Program-made: the position numbers and the translations under genes
Part shown: one piece after another, positions 36,901 to 47,531 of the stretch
Numbering within the stretch: the first letter of the stretch is position 1
Layout of the letters: every line of letters begins with the position of its first letter
NCBI GenBank assembly: GCA_963662155.1
Contig: OY759263.1
Span: forward strand, 17,180,894 to 17,244,893
From: Lamellibrachia columna
Lineage: Eukaryota > Annelida > Polychaeta > Sabellida > Siboglinidae
Length of the DNA stretch: 64,000 bases
Reading direction: 5' to 3'
The notes under the pieces: model-generated
Seen by the model: the letters and a program-made list of their open reading frames with translations, nothing else
Told to the model about the DNA's origin: nothing
Databases searched by the model: none

Positions 36901-38501
36901 GGTGCTTTAAGAGATTATCCCCAATCACGGGTTCATAGTTTGGGATTTTTCTCCGTAACTTATCCCTGGGGACTGGAGAATGTGTAGCTCTCCATCTTGT
37001 ACTGCAGGTGACTTGGCCTGTCTAACCCCTTTTCAGTCTCCCAGGTCCTAATCCCTCTTCCTATCTCCCAGGTCCTGCCCGCCTGCCACGTCACTCCTAG
37101 TCACCCGTTTTTGACGGCTGGTGATTTTGTTGACTCCAGCAAGTTGCTGAATGTCGACTCAAAGGCGGCCATGCTTCACGGCGTGTCCGTGCTCGAGTTG
37201 TGCCTTGTCATTGCTATGAAACACGTCAGACAGATCTACGACGATGAACCTTTCAACTTTGAGATGGTCTTCAGAGGTATAGATTCATAATTATGATCAT
37301 TATTCTACATTTATCTACGTTTGTATAGCATTCAATTCGGTCACTTTATTGTGGAATATTACATCCATTTTTAAGATAGATTAGACTATAATGACTAATC
37401 ACAATGATGACAAACCATATCTCTCCAGTGATGTCAAGGTGGATATGTACAAACACATAGTATTGCATAGCATGATTTGGGTACAGATGTTATAAAACTA
37501 AAAAAATCTGTAACCCCCTTGTCACAAGTATATGACTGCAGTTTCGGGGTTCATTGCATAACTATCTGAAAACATTACTGTATGCTACGCAGTATGTACA
37601 CCTGGATAGTGCAGTAAGATAACAGACAAAATAATTTTTTTTAAGTTGATACAGTTTAAAGCACAAATGTGCACGCACGCACGCACGCACGCATTCTGTA
37701 TTTAAGGTGAACAGTCACTGAAGCAATTCGGTTAAAAACAGCATGTAAAATTCTTTGGTTCTCTCCTTGACATTTTTTATTATTAGACACAAAGATACAT
37801 CTGGTGTATCCTACATGTGTATATCAAATGTAATAGTTTGTTACTGTAATTCGCATCATGTAAATGGACTTTTACTTGAATCTTACAGAGTATCAGAAGT
37901 TTGTCAGGCGAAAATCATCAGTGCAGTCATATGAGAAACCAGTTGTTTTGAAGGCAAGTGACAATATAGTTATGTTAACATTGACGTGGAACAAAACTGA
38001 ATACATACATTTTAAAAGTGTTTCAGTGATAAACTTGGAATAATAATCCCTGATTTGACAGCATGCTCGGACGTTATTTCTCAGACAGTTCTGTAAAATA
38101 AATCTGACTAAGTTCATTATGTGTGTCCATTAAAAATCTGTCCACATATAGTATGAAATAATAGTCAACGCTGATTGGTGTAACACATTGTGTGCATTTG
38201 CTAAATGTCTGTAGCAAATAGATAAAGGACGACCATGCCTTGTTGGTTGTCCTCATCAGGTTCAGATTGTTCATAATGTTGTTTTAGAACTATAAACCAT
38301 CTCACGGAGTTCTTGCAGGCATTTGAACATCTGTGTACACTGGAACTCGTGCGGCCCGTCGGCGGAGGTACGCGCAACCAGAAGGAATATCGTGTTGTCA
38401 CACTGCACATTGATGACTCGCAAGTGATTGACGCGCTACAGAAGTATCCCGGCTGCCCGACGGAAGTACGGCAGTGGGGACTGTCATCGGCTATGGCGTG
38501 A
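25468..38501 (+). CDS. ORC4: Origin recognition complex subunit 4, 11 exons
   Basis: AAA+ subunit of the nuclear origin recognition complex, which with ORC1-3, 5 and 6 marks replication origins and helps load the MCM helicase. Exons: 25468-25574, 26472-26562, 29229-29304, 29557-29642, 31837-31885, 32495-32643, 34166-34339, 35476-35562, 37072-37276, 37889-37953, 38319-38501. All phases close and give 423 codons plus a stop (family length about 430). Walker A GPRGSGKT is at residues 58-65 and Walker B LFVLDE at 145-150. Other family landmarks are [76 protein letters not shown] and the C-terminal winged-helix end [20 protein letters not shown]. The start is AAAACATGG, a good context, just upstream of the first conserved helix. 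The exon 3 donor (GTTCGT) is weak. Intron 10 uses a GC donor. Introns carry much transposon debris but the coding sequence is intact. Confidence 0.96.
25722..26100. repeat. 64-bp tandem repeat, about 6 copies (ORC4 intron 1)
   Basis: Units contain GATTGAGAACTATGCCATTT, then CTAAATCTAATGG and CATGTTASATGAAGTTGT. Two slightly different forms (GGGCCATGTTAGATG and GGCTCATGTTACAAG) are grouped rather than mixed at random. Confidence 0.93.
27720..27926. repeat. Duplicated 70-bp unit with (TA)n tracts
   Basis: GCATAGATAATCTGTACCAA then TATGTCTACATATTCA occurs twice (from 27,723 and 27,795), each followed by (TA)n; the second tract is about 87 bases (27,839-27,925). It lies in the loop of the intron 2 foldback. 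Confidence 0.9.
28085..28345 (+). repeat. Dispersed repeat, inverted copy at 46,008-46,232
   Basis: GGGACGATTTAGGTATG, then GAATATGTGTTGCTGTCGTG, and further on GGTTCAGCATCGTATCTGG and TTATCGTTGTCCCC, all recur in order on the opposite strand at 46,008-46,232 with roughly 80 percent identity by eye. No coding capacity; family unknown. Confidence 0.82.
29990..30660. repeat. Tandemly duplicated segment with 31-bp triplet (ORC4 intron 4)
   Basis: A unit of about 310 bases occurs twice (AAAATGGCTGCTTATGTTRTGTAGCTAA near 30,113 and 30,408; ATTAAAGTAATATCAAGGTAATG near 30,335 and 30,630). In the second unit a 34-bp block, TTATGTTGTGTAGCTAAAGTATC, is further tandemly repeated three times (30,418-30,515). 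Confidence 0.8.
31076..31212 (-). mobile_element. CR1-like LINE (family B) 3' fragment, antisense
   Basis: Complement of the last codons and 3' UTR of the LINE ending at 18,390: AAGTTCCAGATGGCAAGTGG, then CATTGGCTTATCGAGAGTCC and AGCCCGCCCTTAT. Only about 135 bases remain, a strongly 5'-truncated insertion in ORC4 intron 4. Confidence 0.88.
31635..31805. mobile_element. Possible Penelope-like element terminal fragment
   Basis: TCGACATTTCGGTC, then GTTGCCTTCTTCAGGATCTG resembles the TTTCGGTCC...ACCTTCTTCAGG motif often found near the ends of Penelope-like elements. A weaker cousin, TTTTTCGGTCCAAGTAGTGT, then CTTCTGCAG, lies at 35,928-35,960 in intron 8. No RT or GIY-YIG sequence accompanies either, so this is an inference from the terminal motif only. 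Confidence 0.4.
31886..32494. other. ORC4 intron 5, nothing recognised
   Basis: 609 bases between a GTACGT donor and a TTTAG acceptor. No repeat or secondary coding signal seen. Confidence 0.6.
32735..33200. repeat. Two copies of a ~130-bp element, 322 bases apart (ORC4 intron 6)
   Basis: CTATTAAGTSTACATKCCCTAATTAG, then CATAATTATTR and TCGCCATYTGGTGTTA, plus CAGTTGGCAC, occur at 32,738-32,870 and 33,061-33,195 in the same orientation, diverged by roughly 15-20 percent. The remainder of intron 6 (33,200-34,165) shows nothing further apart from a repeated GGGGTACGTCAA near 33,910 and 33,958. Confidence 0.8.
34395..34560 (+). repeat. Purine-rich tract (ORC4 intron 7)
   Basis: About 165 bases of mostly A/G with few pyrimidines. 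Low complexity, not coding. The rest of intron 7 (to 35,475) shows nothing recognisable. Confidence 0.6.
37037..37072 (+). promoter_or_regulatory. Duplicated 3' splice site of ORC4 exon 9
   Basis: TCTCCCAGGTCCT occurs at about 37,037 and again at about 37,063. Splicing to the distal copy (exon from 37,072) fits the family best. The proximal copy (exon from 37,045) would add exactly 27 bases, keep the frame and insert nine residues (VLIPLPISQ) without a stop. Confidence 0.7.
37951..37959 (+). promoter_or_regulatory. Non-canonical GC 5' splice site of ORC4 intron 10
   Basis: Exon 10 ends KPVVLKAAG-free at AAG followed by GCAAGTGA. AAG|GCAAGT matches the consensus of GC-AG introns, and joining to 38,319 gives the conserved VVLK-AFEHL in frame. 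The nearest GT would give a stop two codons later. Confidence 0.85.
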
Positions 38502-38559
38502 CCGCGGCCGCTCCTATTACAGAACAGACACGTGTTTCTGCTTAATTCACATTTGAATA

Positions 38560-38965
38560 TGATATCGCTGTTGAAGAGTCAAAACAATGGAAGTCCATTT
38601 TCATTTGCACCACGTGGTTGGTTGGATATGGAGTCTATTCTAACGCAAGGAGTTGGATTTTCATTGTTGTCGTGTGTTAGAAGTTAGTGTAAAGGCGCGT
38701 TCACGCGAGCGATTAGCTGTCCAGTTGGTGAGGCGACGCAGTGTCGTCCAACCGGTTGAACGCATCGTTTCTTGTTGCTTTCAACACACGATGTGTCCGA
38801 TTGGTTGGACGACACTGCGTCGCCCGATCAGTTGGACAACTAATTGCTCATGTCAATGGGCCTTAATATTCACATATCCACCCAGCCATATGGCGCAGAT
38901 CATAAAGGACTTGCATTGTTTTGACTCTTCAACAGAGATATGCTCGTGTATGAATATTCCACCAC
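38560..38965. mobile_element. Foldback/MITE-like palindrome in the ORC4 3' flank
   Basis: Inner palindrome 38,693-38,863 (arms such as GGCGACGCAGTGTCGTCCAA and its complement) is bordered on both sides by TAA (38,690-38,692 and 38,864-38,866). That would fit the 3-bp target duplication of PIF/Harbinger-type MITEs. Outside, a second inverted pair (GTTGAAGAGTCAAAACAATG at 38,571 and its complement near 38,930) extends the palindrome to about 400 bp, with an extra 45 bases in the left arm. The whole may be one older foldback element. It begins about 60-70 bases after the ORC4 stop, so it is likely transcribed in the 3' UTR. Confidence 0.82.
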
Positions 38966-39546
38966 GAACGAGATGTGCGTAACTAGACAGATGGCAAGAA
39001 AGAAGGAACTATACTGTTGTTTACTGTCGTTGATACTGCAGATAATCCTGGGCAGCTCTACTTTGAACCAATGAGTGCAATTGTAACAGTGAATCTATTT
39101 CGTTCTGGAATAGTTCATGCGAAGAATCTGCATTTATGATAATCCGTGTTATCTTGAATACCGCGGCAAAAGCATCATTGTGATTTGCATGTGGGTGCAA
39201 TGTGGCGATGTCACCCCGATTTTGCCAGTAGTTACCAAATTTTACTAGGATGGCATGCTCAAAACGTAACCACTCTTGTGTACGATATTATCTTCACCAA
39301 CTTGAAGAACTAGTACGTTATTAGTGATACGAGACAAATAGTATTTATAGTGTGTAAATTGATGATCATGTTTGAATGTTGTTATAGGCATTGACAATTT
39401 CTTTGAATCGTGTAAGGTGTAAATGAATTGTGTATAAATGTCATGTTCTGTTATAACAGATCATGTTGCCTAAAGGGGTTCCGGCCTTGCTATGCACAAG
39501 TTCTTTTGCGTTGACTTGAATGTTTAGATGAAAGTTAAAATTGTAG

Positions 39547-39552
39547 AATAAA
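39547..39552 (+). terminator. Candidate ORC4 poly(A) signal AATAAA
   Basis: First plain AATAAA downstream of the ORC4 stop that is followed within about 30 bases by a T-rich/CTCAC stretch. It implies a 3' UTR of roughly 1.05 kb including the palindrome. Confidence 0.4.
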
Positions 39553-39744
39553 AATGTAAACGTTCCTCACATATCCTCTTCAGACCTTGTGGCCCATAAG
39601 GCTGCATTGCTCTTTCTCCAGCTCACTCGGTCTTTGGTCACCTGTTTCGCTTCGTTCTACGACTTCCACTCCAGTTCTCGTTTTTCTATGGTTTTTGCCA
39701 ATAATAAATGTATTGACGTATTTCTAAGTACTTGTTTTTATTCA

Positions 39745-39895
39745 ACTACCGAAGACGGCCGTTTGACCATAGTATATGCCCCGTCCTTGCCGTTAGAGCT
39801 CTCATGCATCTAGCGGAGGTGGCCGTTTCACCATCCATAGTATGTGCTTTATCCTTGCCGTTATAGAGCTCTCATGTTTCCATCGGAGATGGCCG
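39745..39895. repeat. ~70-bp imperfect tandem repeat, 2-3 copies
   Basis: GGCCGTTTSACCAT, then TAGTATRTGC, CCTTGCCGTTA and GAGCTCTCATG recur from about 39,755 and 39,823, with a partial third copy ending at 39,898. Confidence 0.75.
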
Positions 39896-40620
39896 TTTGC
39901 TCCAGATCTTGCTTTTGCAGATTATATAGTCCTGGTTAGTGATGGAACCAAGTATGCACCGAGATTACAAGAAATGTCGATAACAATACAGGTACAGTTG
40001 AACTGGCTGTGAATGTGAATATAACCAAGAGCATCACCATCAATATCAAAGATGACTTCAAAATAGTATAGACTACTAGTTGTGAATAACTTAACGAAGC
40101 AGACGACTTCCGGTATCTAGGCTCCTGGACACGCAGGGCAGGCAAAGACATTCACAATCGCATTGCCCTAGCATGGCGAGCGTGCAACAAGCTAAATAAA
40201 GTCCAAAATAGGAAGGTCTCTGATATTGTCATTCTTCAGGGCCACCGTCGAAAGTGTGCTGCTTTTGTGGAGCTGATACAAGAGAACTGGAAAGGTCGCT
40301 CGACGGGAGCCACACTAGAATGCTCGGGAAATGCCAAATATTCACTAGAGCAGTATGCTGACAAAGAAACAACTCTGGGCCATTTACAAGTTCACAAACA
40401 AGATTCGAATGAGATGTTTCCACCTAGCTGATCACTGCTATCGACACAAAGAAGAACCGGTGTTAAGATTTGTCTTGTGGACACCCACTGATAGCAAGAC
40501 AAAACAGGGAAACAAAGCACAATAACTGATCTGCGAAAAACGTGATGTTGAAGTGGCTGATCTTCCTTCCTTAACGAACAACAGACTTTAACGAAACGGC
40601 TCGTCACTGGTCCGGCTCCG
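39895..40620 (+). pseudogene. RTE-like non-LTR reverse transcriptase, C-terminal relic
   Basis: Frame fragments in order: APDLAFADYIVLVSDG (the FADD box with Asp changed to Tyr), DDFRYLGSWTRRAGKDIHN, ALAWRACNKLNK, FRATVESVLLLW, LDGSHTRMLGKCQ, and FHLADHCYRHKEEPVLRFV then LWTPTDSK. This order (YLGSW..., ALAWRAC..., TVESVLLYG, LDG.YTRML, AGHC.R...LLLWTP) is the standard C-terminal RT/endonuclease module of such elements. At least four frame changes and stops show a long-dead copy. Confidence 0.82.
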
Positions 40621-40639
40621 GCCGACCAACGATGACTGG

Positions 40640-42715
40640 TGTGCTCCGTCGCTGGAGCTCTCGTGCATCGCCTACTCGAGATAGCAGTTCGTCTTCTCTA
40701 TTCCTTCAGTACACTTTTTAGTATTTCTCTCCTCAGCTGGGGACTAGATTGGGGAGTGATGTGTCACACCCGTGGGACTTGCCAGCTGAAGTGGCAGCTG
40801 GGGCTACTGTCTGCTCCGTGGTCACAAACAGTTTAGCGCCAGACAGCAAGGTGCGTGGTTTGTGTAGACGTTTCGCCTGTTGCTAGGCTAGACCCTCTAT
40901 ACACGGGAGACTTGTGCGTACCGTTCTCTTTCCACTCAAATGAGAGATAACTGGCGGCTGCCCTGAAAGCAAGAACACGAAGTGGAAACACTAAGCACTG
41001 CTCATTATATTGCAACACAAGGGGCCATCCATAAAGTACGTCACGCTTAGGGTGTGGGATGTCCGGGTAAGCGCTACGGAGAGTTACATGAGGTGGGTGG
41101 GGTGTCTTGGCGATCGTTACCTTCGTTATTAACAAAATGTTTTGCTTGTCTAGCTAGCTGTCCGACTGATAGCATTGATTGCCATGTCAGTTTTGGCGTA
41201 TGTTTCAACTGAATTCGAGCGAAAAAGGAATGCGGACTCTACCACGCATCAGTGAAGTCTGTATAGGAGACCGGGGTTAGTTGTGTACATGGGCACGTTG
41301 TTACAAAGTCGTTTTGCGAACATATAGCACACGTATGGAGTCACCGTCGACCGTTGTTGGTTGGAAGTCCACAAGCGGACACACTGCCCGATATCGGGAG
41401 TTAATAAGAAATCGAAATTAACGAGGCGTGGATAAAAACGACCTTTTAACCACCTAAACTTGTTTTGCTACGTCCACATAATATCACCTCACGCAGCAAC
41501 TTTTCATGTTTCGTGAATGAAACTTGAAACATGACATATAGTATAAGGGGTTATGCCAAGTAGAAGCCAGCGAATCGTGTGCTGACAACGACTGAAAGAA
41601 CGAAATTTATTTAATAACGAAGTATGAACGCTTTGTGTCACGTATGTCGACCGTTCCTGGGAAACTTCACATATCTACCTAGCTATTATATGGAATACCA
41701 TTGGTATGGTACATTGTATTAATACGATTAGTAAATTTAATGTAACAAGGAGGTAGGGGTCTCAAAAAAGTTAATAAATTGCGTGGCGTACTAAATGGAT
41801 AACCCCTGTGTCGTGCTATGCCATCCTGTGCTAGCTAGCACATTATCACAGACATGATGCCGTCGCGAGAATCTTCATGAAAGTAAACATCCCATCGAAT
41901 GTTCTTATGAATAAAATGCTTCACTGATCTGAGGATTATCCACAGTACAATGCGAGTTCTCGGTAATGTTCTCGAGGATGCCACGTGCCTGGCTGTCAGA
42001 TTTGACCGTAACATGTTGTCTACCATGCAAAGGGAACACCAGTTAACACCAGTTAACATCAGTTAACACCAGTTAACATCAGTTGCCGCCACGTTGGACG
42101 TTTTAAGAGTTGGCCGCGTTGGATGTGCCACAAACTTCACGCCAACACGCACACGTTTATTTAGCAGTCGACACAATTTTCCCGAGATGCACTGTGACGT
42201 AATCGATGACGCTTTATACAAATATGGGCAGCAATGGCGTTCCACCCATAACAACAACGTAAACCTTCATTTCGATGTCATTTACGTTATTACCCATTGA
42301 GCGTGCTTTTGAAAATGTTTCACGTCGAGCCAGATGCCTATATTCAGTAACGACACAAAGGTATTTCAGATGGTTAGCTACTGACGCCGTGGTGGTTAAA
42401 TTCCACACGTTTACTCACACGAGTGAAGAGAACAAGGAAACAATGAGGACCACGTAACATTTTGACTATTATAAAGTAGAGAGTAGGCCTACGTGGAGCC
42501 GACAAAACGAACACTACGTCTGGTCGGGTCTAATACTCGTCGGTTGGCATATTGAGCAATCGACTTACAATTCAGCAACCAAATGTCTCACGACGGAAAT
42601 CGCGCCCCGAGCCAGTGGCAGTGCACTGAAGTCCGGCTATGCATATATAGCGTATAGCATAGTAAACTAGATACAGTGAATTTTCAAAGATTTAAACCTG
42701 GCGCAATACAGGCCA
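40640..42715. other. Intergenic region between ORC4 and the CLASP-like gene, no gene seen
   Basis: Open frames are under 105 codons, overlap on both strands and show no conserved motif. At 42,040-42,085 the decamer CCAGTTAACA is repeated four times (period about 10-20). A splice-linked exon of the downstream gene here cannot be excluded. Confidence 0.45.
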
Positions 42716-43215
42716 TTAACGACTCGTTTTCCACCGCACTCGGTTGTGGGCTAGCGTTTCCAGTTCTTTCCATCTACATCTTGCTTCTGCCTCCTCTGCC
42801 TCCATTATTCTGCGCCAGGTGTTTCTCTGAGGTTTCAGTGCCTGTCTTGTAATGTGTTCAGGTTGTGTTACACTGCCTCCGTCTAATTTGATGTTAAATT
42901 GGTTCTTGATTTGTTCTTTCCCATAGGCACAGTGCTTCATTACTAACTAAAAGTCTTGATTGTTTCTGGCCACTATATCCTTATAATTCTCATTAGACAC
43001 CCATTTACGAAACTTTGAATCTTCTGTTGTATATATTATGTAGTCATCAGCGCAACTTTCAAATAGTGAGCCGTTGTCCCCCCTTTGACTTATTTTTTCC
43101 GTGGTGCCGTTACCATGGGTAACTAGGCGCGCCCCCTTAGCTTTCCCCTTTACAAGATCCTAGATATGCCACTGGTTCCGTATCTCCCTTTCAATTAACC
43201 AGTCAATAAAATTGT
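42716..43215 (-). pseudogene. Non-LTR RT relic with RT-like DD box, minus strand
   Basis: Minus-strand frame 42,716-42,940 ends with NTWRRIMEAEEAEARCRWKE and LAHNRVRWKTSR, the TWRR..E.E.....W.E...LA.(D/N)R..W pattern seen at the end of many RT/endonuclease ORFs. Immediately upstream in the same orientation (43,010-43,080) is a segment reading LFESCADDYIIYTTEDSKF, which looks like a (Y/F)ADD catalytic box with Cys in the first position. A stop lies between. The upstream part is less certain. Confidence 0.6.
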
Positions 43216-43835
43216 TCAACACTTCAACAACAATGCTCTACAATTGGCACTGCTGGAACAAAGAAGCACATATATAAGTCGAAAGTTTCCATAAAATCCT
43301 GATGCGCCCATCAACACGATTTCACTCTTAAAAATCGATTTCGCGCTTAAGTCTATACTGAATTTTATGAGCATCTTAGTTAATGCTTTATGAAAATGCT
43401 CTTAAATGTAATGATGGATTCTATTTGATGGCAGATTTTCCTTTTGAGCTCTTGATCGCAGTGAAACCTCCTAGTCCCTAGCGTAAGATGCGAGGTTGAA
43501 CATGGGACAATTAGACACCATCAATTATTATTATATTTTCTCACGACAACTGCTTCGGTGTTTGTGTAAAAAACATATTTTACTCAAATGTCCGCAATTG
43601 ATCGCCATTTATGAATGTGAAAATTAGTTTTTCTTCACATTTAAAGTGTTATAATTCATTGCAGTAACACGAAATGGTAAAGGAGTACGTGGATAAGCGG
43701 GCCAACATGCATTCAAACAGTGGTAAGTGCTATAATGCCAACCAAACTGTCTAAGGAGAATTATAGTGATATTACTGCGTTGTGCGGTAATGCCAGCTAT
43801 CTACGTCTACAGTACAATTTGAGAAATATCAAAGC

Positions 43836-45808
43836 GATTAATCCCCCTTGACGGTACCACTCAATGGCTAGTAAGCGTGTTCCTCAATCTGATGATTAAT
43901 CCCCCTTGACGGTACCACTCAATGGCTAGTAAGCGTGCTCCTCAATCTGATGATTAATCCCCCTTGACGGTACCACTCAATGGCTAGTAACCGTGCTCCT
44001 CAATCTAATGATTAATCCCCCTTGATGGTACCACTCAATGGCTAGTAAGTGTGCTCCTCAATCTGATGATTAATCCCCCTTGACGGTACCACTCAATGGC
44101 TAGTAAGCGAGCTCCTCAATCTGATGATTAATCCCCCTTGACGGTACCACTCAATGGCTAGTAACCGTGCTCCTCAATCTGATGATTAATCCCCCTTGAT
44201 GGTACCACTCAATGGCTAGTAAGTGTGCTCCTCAATCTAATGATTAATCCTCCTTGACGGTACCACTCAATGGCTAGTAACCGTGCTCCTCAATCTAATG
44301 ATTAATCCTCCTTGACGGTACCACTCAATGGCTAGTAACCGTGCTCCTCAATCTGATGATTAATTCCCCTTGACGGTACCACTCAATGGCTAGTAAGTGT
44401 GCTCCTCAATCTGATGATTAATCCCCCTTGACGGTACCACTCAATGGCTAGTAAGTGTGCTCCTCAATCTAATGATTAATCCTCCTTGACGGTACCACTC
44501 AATGGCTAGTAACCGTGCTCCTCAATCTAATGATTAATCCTCCTTGACGGTACCACTCAATGGCTAGTAACCGTGCTCCTCAATCTGATGATTAATTCCC
44601 CTTGACGGTACCACTCAATGGCTAGTAAGTGTGCTCCTCAATCTGATGATTAATCCCCCTTGATGGTACCACTCAATGGCTAGTAAGTGTGCTCCTCAAT
44701 CTGATGATTAATTCCCCTTGATGGTACCACTCAATGGCTAGTAAGTGTGCTCCTCAATCTGATGATTAATTCCCCTTGATGGTACCACTCAATGGCTAGT
44801 AAGTGTGCTCCTCAATCTGATGATTAATCCCCCTTAATGGTACCACTCAATGGCTAGTAAGCGTGCTCCTCAACCTGATGATTAATCCCCCTTGACGGTA
44901 CCACTCAAAGGCTAGTAAGCGTGTTCCTCAAATCTGATGATTAATCCCCCTTGACGGTACCACTCAATGGCTAGTAAGCGTGCTCCTCAATCTGATGATT
45001 AATCCCCCTTGACGGTACCACTCAATGGCTAGTAAGCGTGCTCCTCAATCTGATGATTAATTCCCCTTGATGGTACCACTCAATGGCTAGTAAGTGTGCT
45101 CCTCAATCTGATGATTAATTCCCCTTGACGGTACCACTCAATGGCTAGTAAGCGTGCTCCTCAATCTGATGATTAATCCCCCTTGACGGTACCACTCAAT
45201 GGCTAGTAAGCGTGCTCCTCAATCTGATGATTAATCCCCCTTGATGGTACCACTCAATGGCTAGTAAGTGTGCTCCTCAATCTGATGATTAATCCCCCTT
45301 GACGGTACCACTCAATGGCTAGTAAGCGTGCTCCTCAATCTGATGATTAATCCCCCTTGACGGTACCACTCAATGGCTAGTAAGTGTGCTCCTCAATCTG
45401 ATGATTAATCCCCCTTGACGGTACCACTCAATGGCTAGTAAGTGTGCTCCTCAATCTAATGATTAATCCTCCTTGACGGTACCACTCAATGGCTAGTAAC
45501 CGTGCTCCTCAATCAGATGATTAATCCCCCTTGACGGTACCACTCAATGGCTAGTAAGCGTGCTCCTCAATCTGATGATTAATCCCCCTTGATGGTACCA
45601 CTCAATGGCTAGTAAGTGTGCTCCTCAATCTGATGATTAATTCCCCTTGATGGTACCACTCAATGGCTAGTAAGGGTACTCCTCAATCTGATGATTAATT
45701 CCCCTTGACGGTACCACTCAATGGCTAGTAAGGGTACTCCTCAATCTGATGATTAATCCCCCTTGATGGTACCACTCAATGGCTAGTAAGTGTGCTCCTC
45801 AATCTGAT
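43836..45808. repeat. 58-bp satellite, 34 copies
   Basis: The unit is GATTAATCCCCCTTGACG, then GTACCACTCAATGGCTAG and TAAGCGTGCTCCTCAATCT. 1,973 bases is 34 x 58 plus one extra base (an added A near 44,932). Variants are limited to a few positions (CCCCC/TTCCCC/TCCTCC, GACGG/GATGG, GCG/GTG/CCG, CTGAT/CTAAT). Units 7-10 and 11-14 (44,184-44,647) share the same series of variants, a local 232-bp higher-order repeat. No spacers, no coding potential. Confidence 0.97.
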
Positions 45809-45967
45809 GCTGATAGAAAGGGGGGAAGTTTGTCGCAGATTGGGAAATACACATGCTTTGGTTTTAGATTGCTGACTAATGTTGTGTTGGCACAATCTGA
45901 TTACATCTAACAATCTAACTGCAAGACGTGTGCTACAAGTTAGATCTCCTATATCCAACCTTTTATT

Positions 45968-46622
45968 AAATAAGCAACACAAGTCCAGTGTAACTATTAG
46001 AGAGAATTGAACTAGGCCAAATGATGATATGTATTATTGGAAAGTAAACTGCTTATCCTGAAGCCACTTTTTGAACAACGATAATAGGAATGTGAGCTCT
46101 ACAACGCAAACCAGATACAATACTGAATCCATGATACAGCCTCATCTTAGAACCCACATTCCTACATGCCACGACAGTAACACATATTCATAATTATATA
46201 CATGCATACCTAAATCGTCCCTACGAATAAAAATGTCTGCAGGTACGCCCCGAAGGTACAGCGAGTCGGACAAGAGACGATCCGTGTCGATGAAGCGCCC
46301 AGCTCCATTTAAGCCAGGTCTGAAGGCTGTGTCTTCCATGCCGCTCACAGCCGCCGCCCTCGCCAAAGTACCCACGGTGTCTGCGATGTCGGCCACATCG
46401 GCGTTCTGTTTCTCGGCAAGACCTGACCTGATGGATCCTATACCGACAGTTGGTGGGTGGAGCGATAATATCGAAACAGGAGTAGCGCTCAATCTTGTCT
46501 GGGTACAAAGTCCGATCGTTTTTATTGTAACATGCTATGTAGTATAAACTATATTTATGCAAAATAACAACACAAGTCCAGTGTAGATTGAAATAGGCCA
46601 AGGAATGACATTTAGATTTATT
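45968..46622. repeat. Segment bounded by ~50-bp direct repeats, containing an inverted copy of the 28.1-kb repeat
   Basis: AACACAAGTCCAGTGTA, then TTGAAMTAGGCCAA and ATGAYATTT occur at 45,975-46,040 and 46,567-46,612. Between them, 46,008-46,232 is the reverse of the repeat at 28,085-28,345. The candidate exon 46,243-46,452 also lies inside. Confidence 0.7.
46243..46452 (+). CDS. Candidate first visible exon of the CLASP-like gene (Ser/Arg/Pro linker)
   Basis: After CTGCAG it reads TPRRYSESDKRRSVSMKRPA, then PFKPGLKAVSSMPL and AALAKVPTVSAMSATSAF, FSARPDLMDPIPTV. This is a basic, disordered composition like the linkers of CLASP proteins. The donor GTGGGT at 46,453 leaves phase 1, which fits the exon at 47,937. 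An in-frame ATG (46,233) just before the acceptor could instead start a short isoform. Against it: the exon is embedded in repeats and the opposite strand is also open across it. Confidence 0.42.
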
Positions 46623-47156
46623 AATTAAGTAGCATGAAATCAGGCAAGCATACATGATCAAAATAAGATACATCAAATAATCTCAGCAAGCATGCCGGCC
46701 CCCAGAAGTGTTTATACATAATTAGTATCTCATGCCTATCAGCTACCGACTACCAGTACTATCTGTACCACTACTGTCTTCAATACAATTCACATGATAG
46801 CGGTGGGGGTCACTCCGCCACTAACACATCACACCGAGAGGTAAGGCCAAGGGCCACACTATATGTACTACTAACAAGTACTCGCACTAAAAACCCTGTG
46901 TACACTACCGAAAAACTCAGTGCCTGATTAGGGAAAAGCGTTAATGCAAACGTTGTGTACCGAGCTACAGGGAAAAGCGTATTCAAACTCTTTGTGAAAA
47001 ACCTCTCAGTCTTCAATGTTTATGGTACCAGGGAGGAGGGTGGGAGCAAAAATATCTGACAAGATTGAACACGATAAACTGAACAATAAAATGATCTTGC
47101 AATATCATCAACAAATTCAACAATAACGATTAACCAGTAACAGCAGAAGTTCGGAA

Positions 47157-47250
<94 letters not shown>

Positions 47251-47266
47251 ATATATATTTTTATAT

Positions 47267-47298
<32 letters not shown>

Positions 47299-47384
47299 TA
47301 TATATATATATACACACACACATTTTTTTATATGTGTGTGTACATATAGGTATATATATATATATATAATATAAAAACACATAT

Positions 47385-47478
<94 letters not shown>

Positions 47479-47531
47479 TATATTACATAGCATGTTACAA
47501 TAAAAACGATCGGACTTTGTACCCAGACATG

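Noticed and set aside
43836..45808. Regular 58-bp repeats resembling a CRISPR-like array
   Set aside because: Units abut without unique spacers, and the window is clearly eukaryotic. The same applies to the 37-bp, 53-bp and 64-bp arrays.
46142..46492. Minus-strand 116-codon frame opposite the first CLASP exon candidate
   Set aside because: Its 3' part runs through the dispersed repeat also found at 28.1 kb. The plus-strand reading has a good acceptor and closes in phase with 47,937, although neither is certain.
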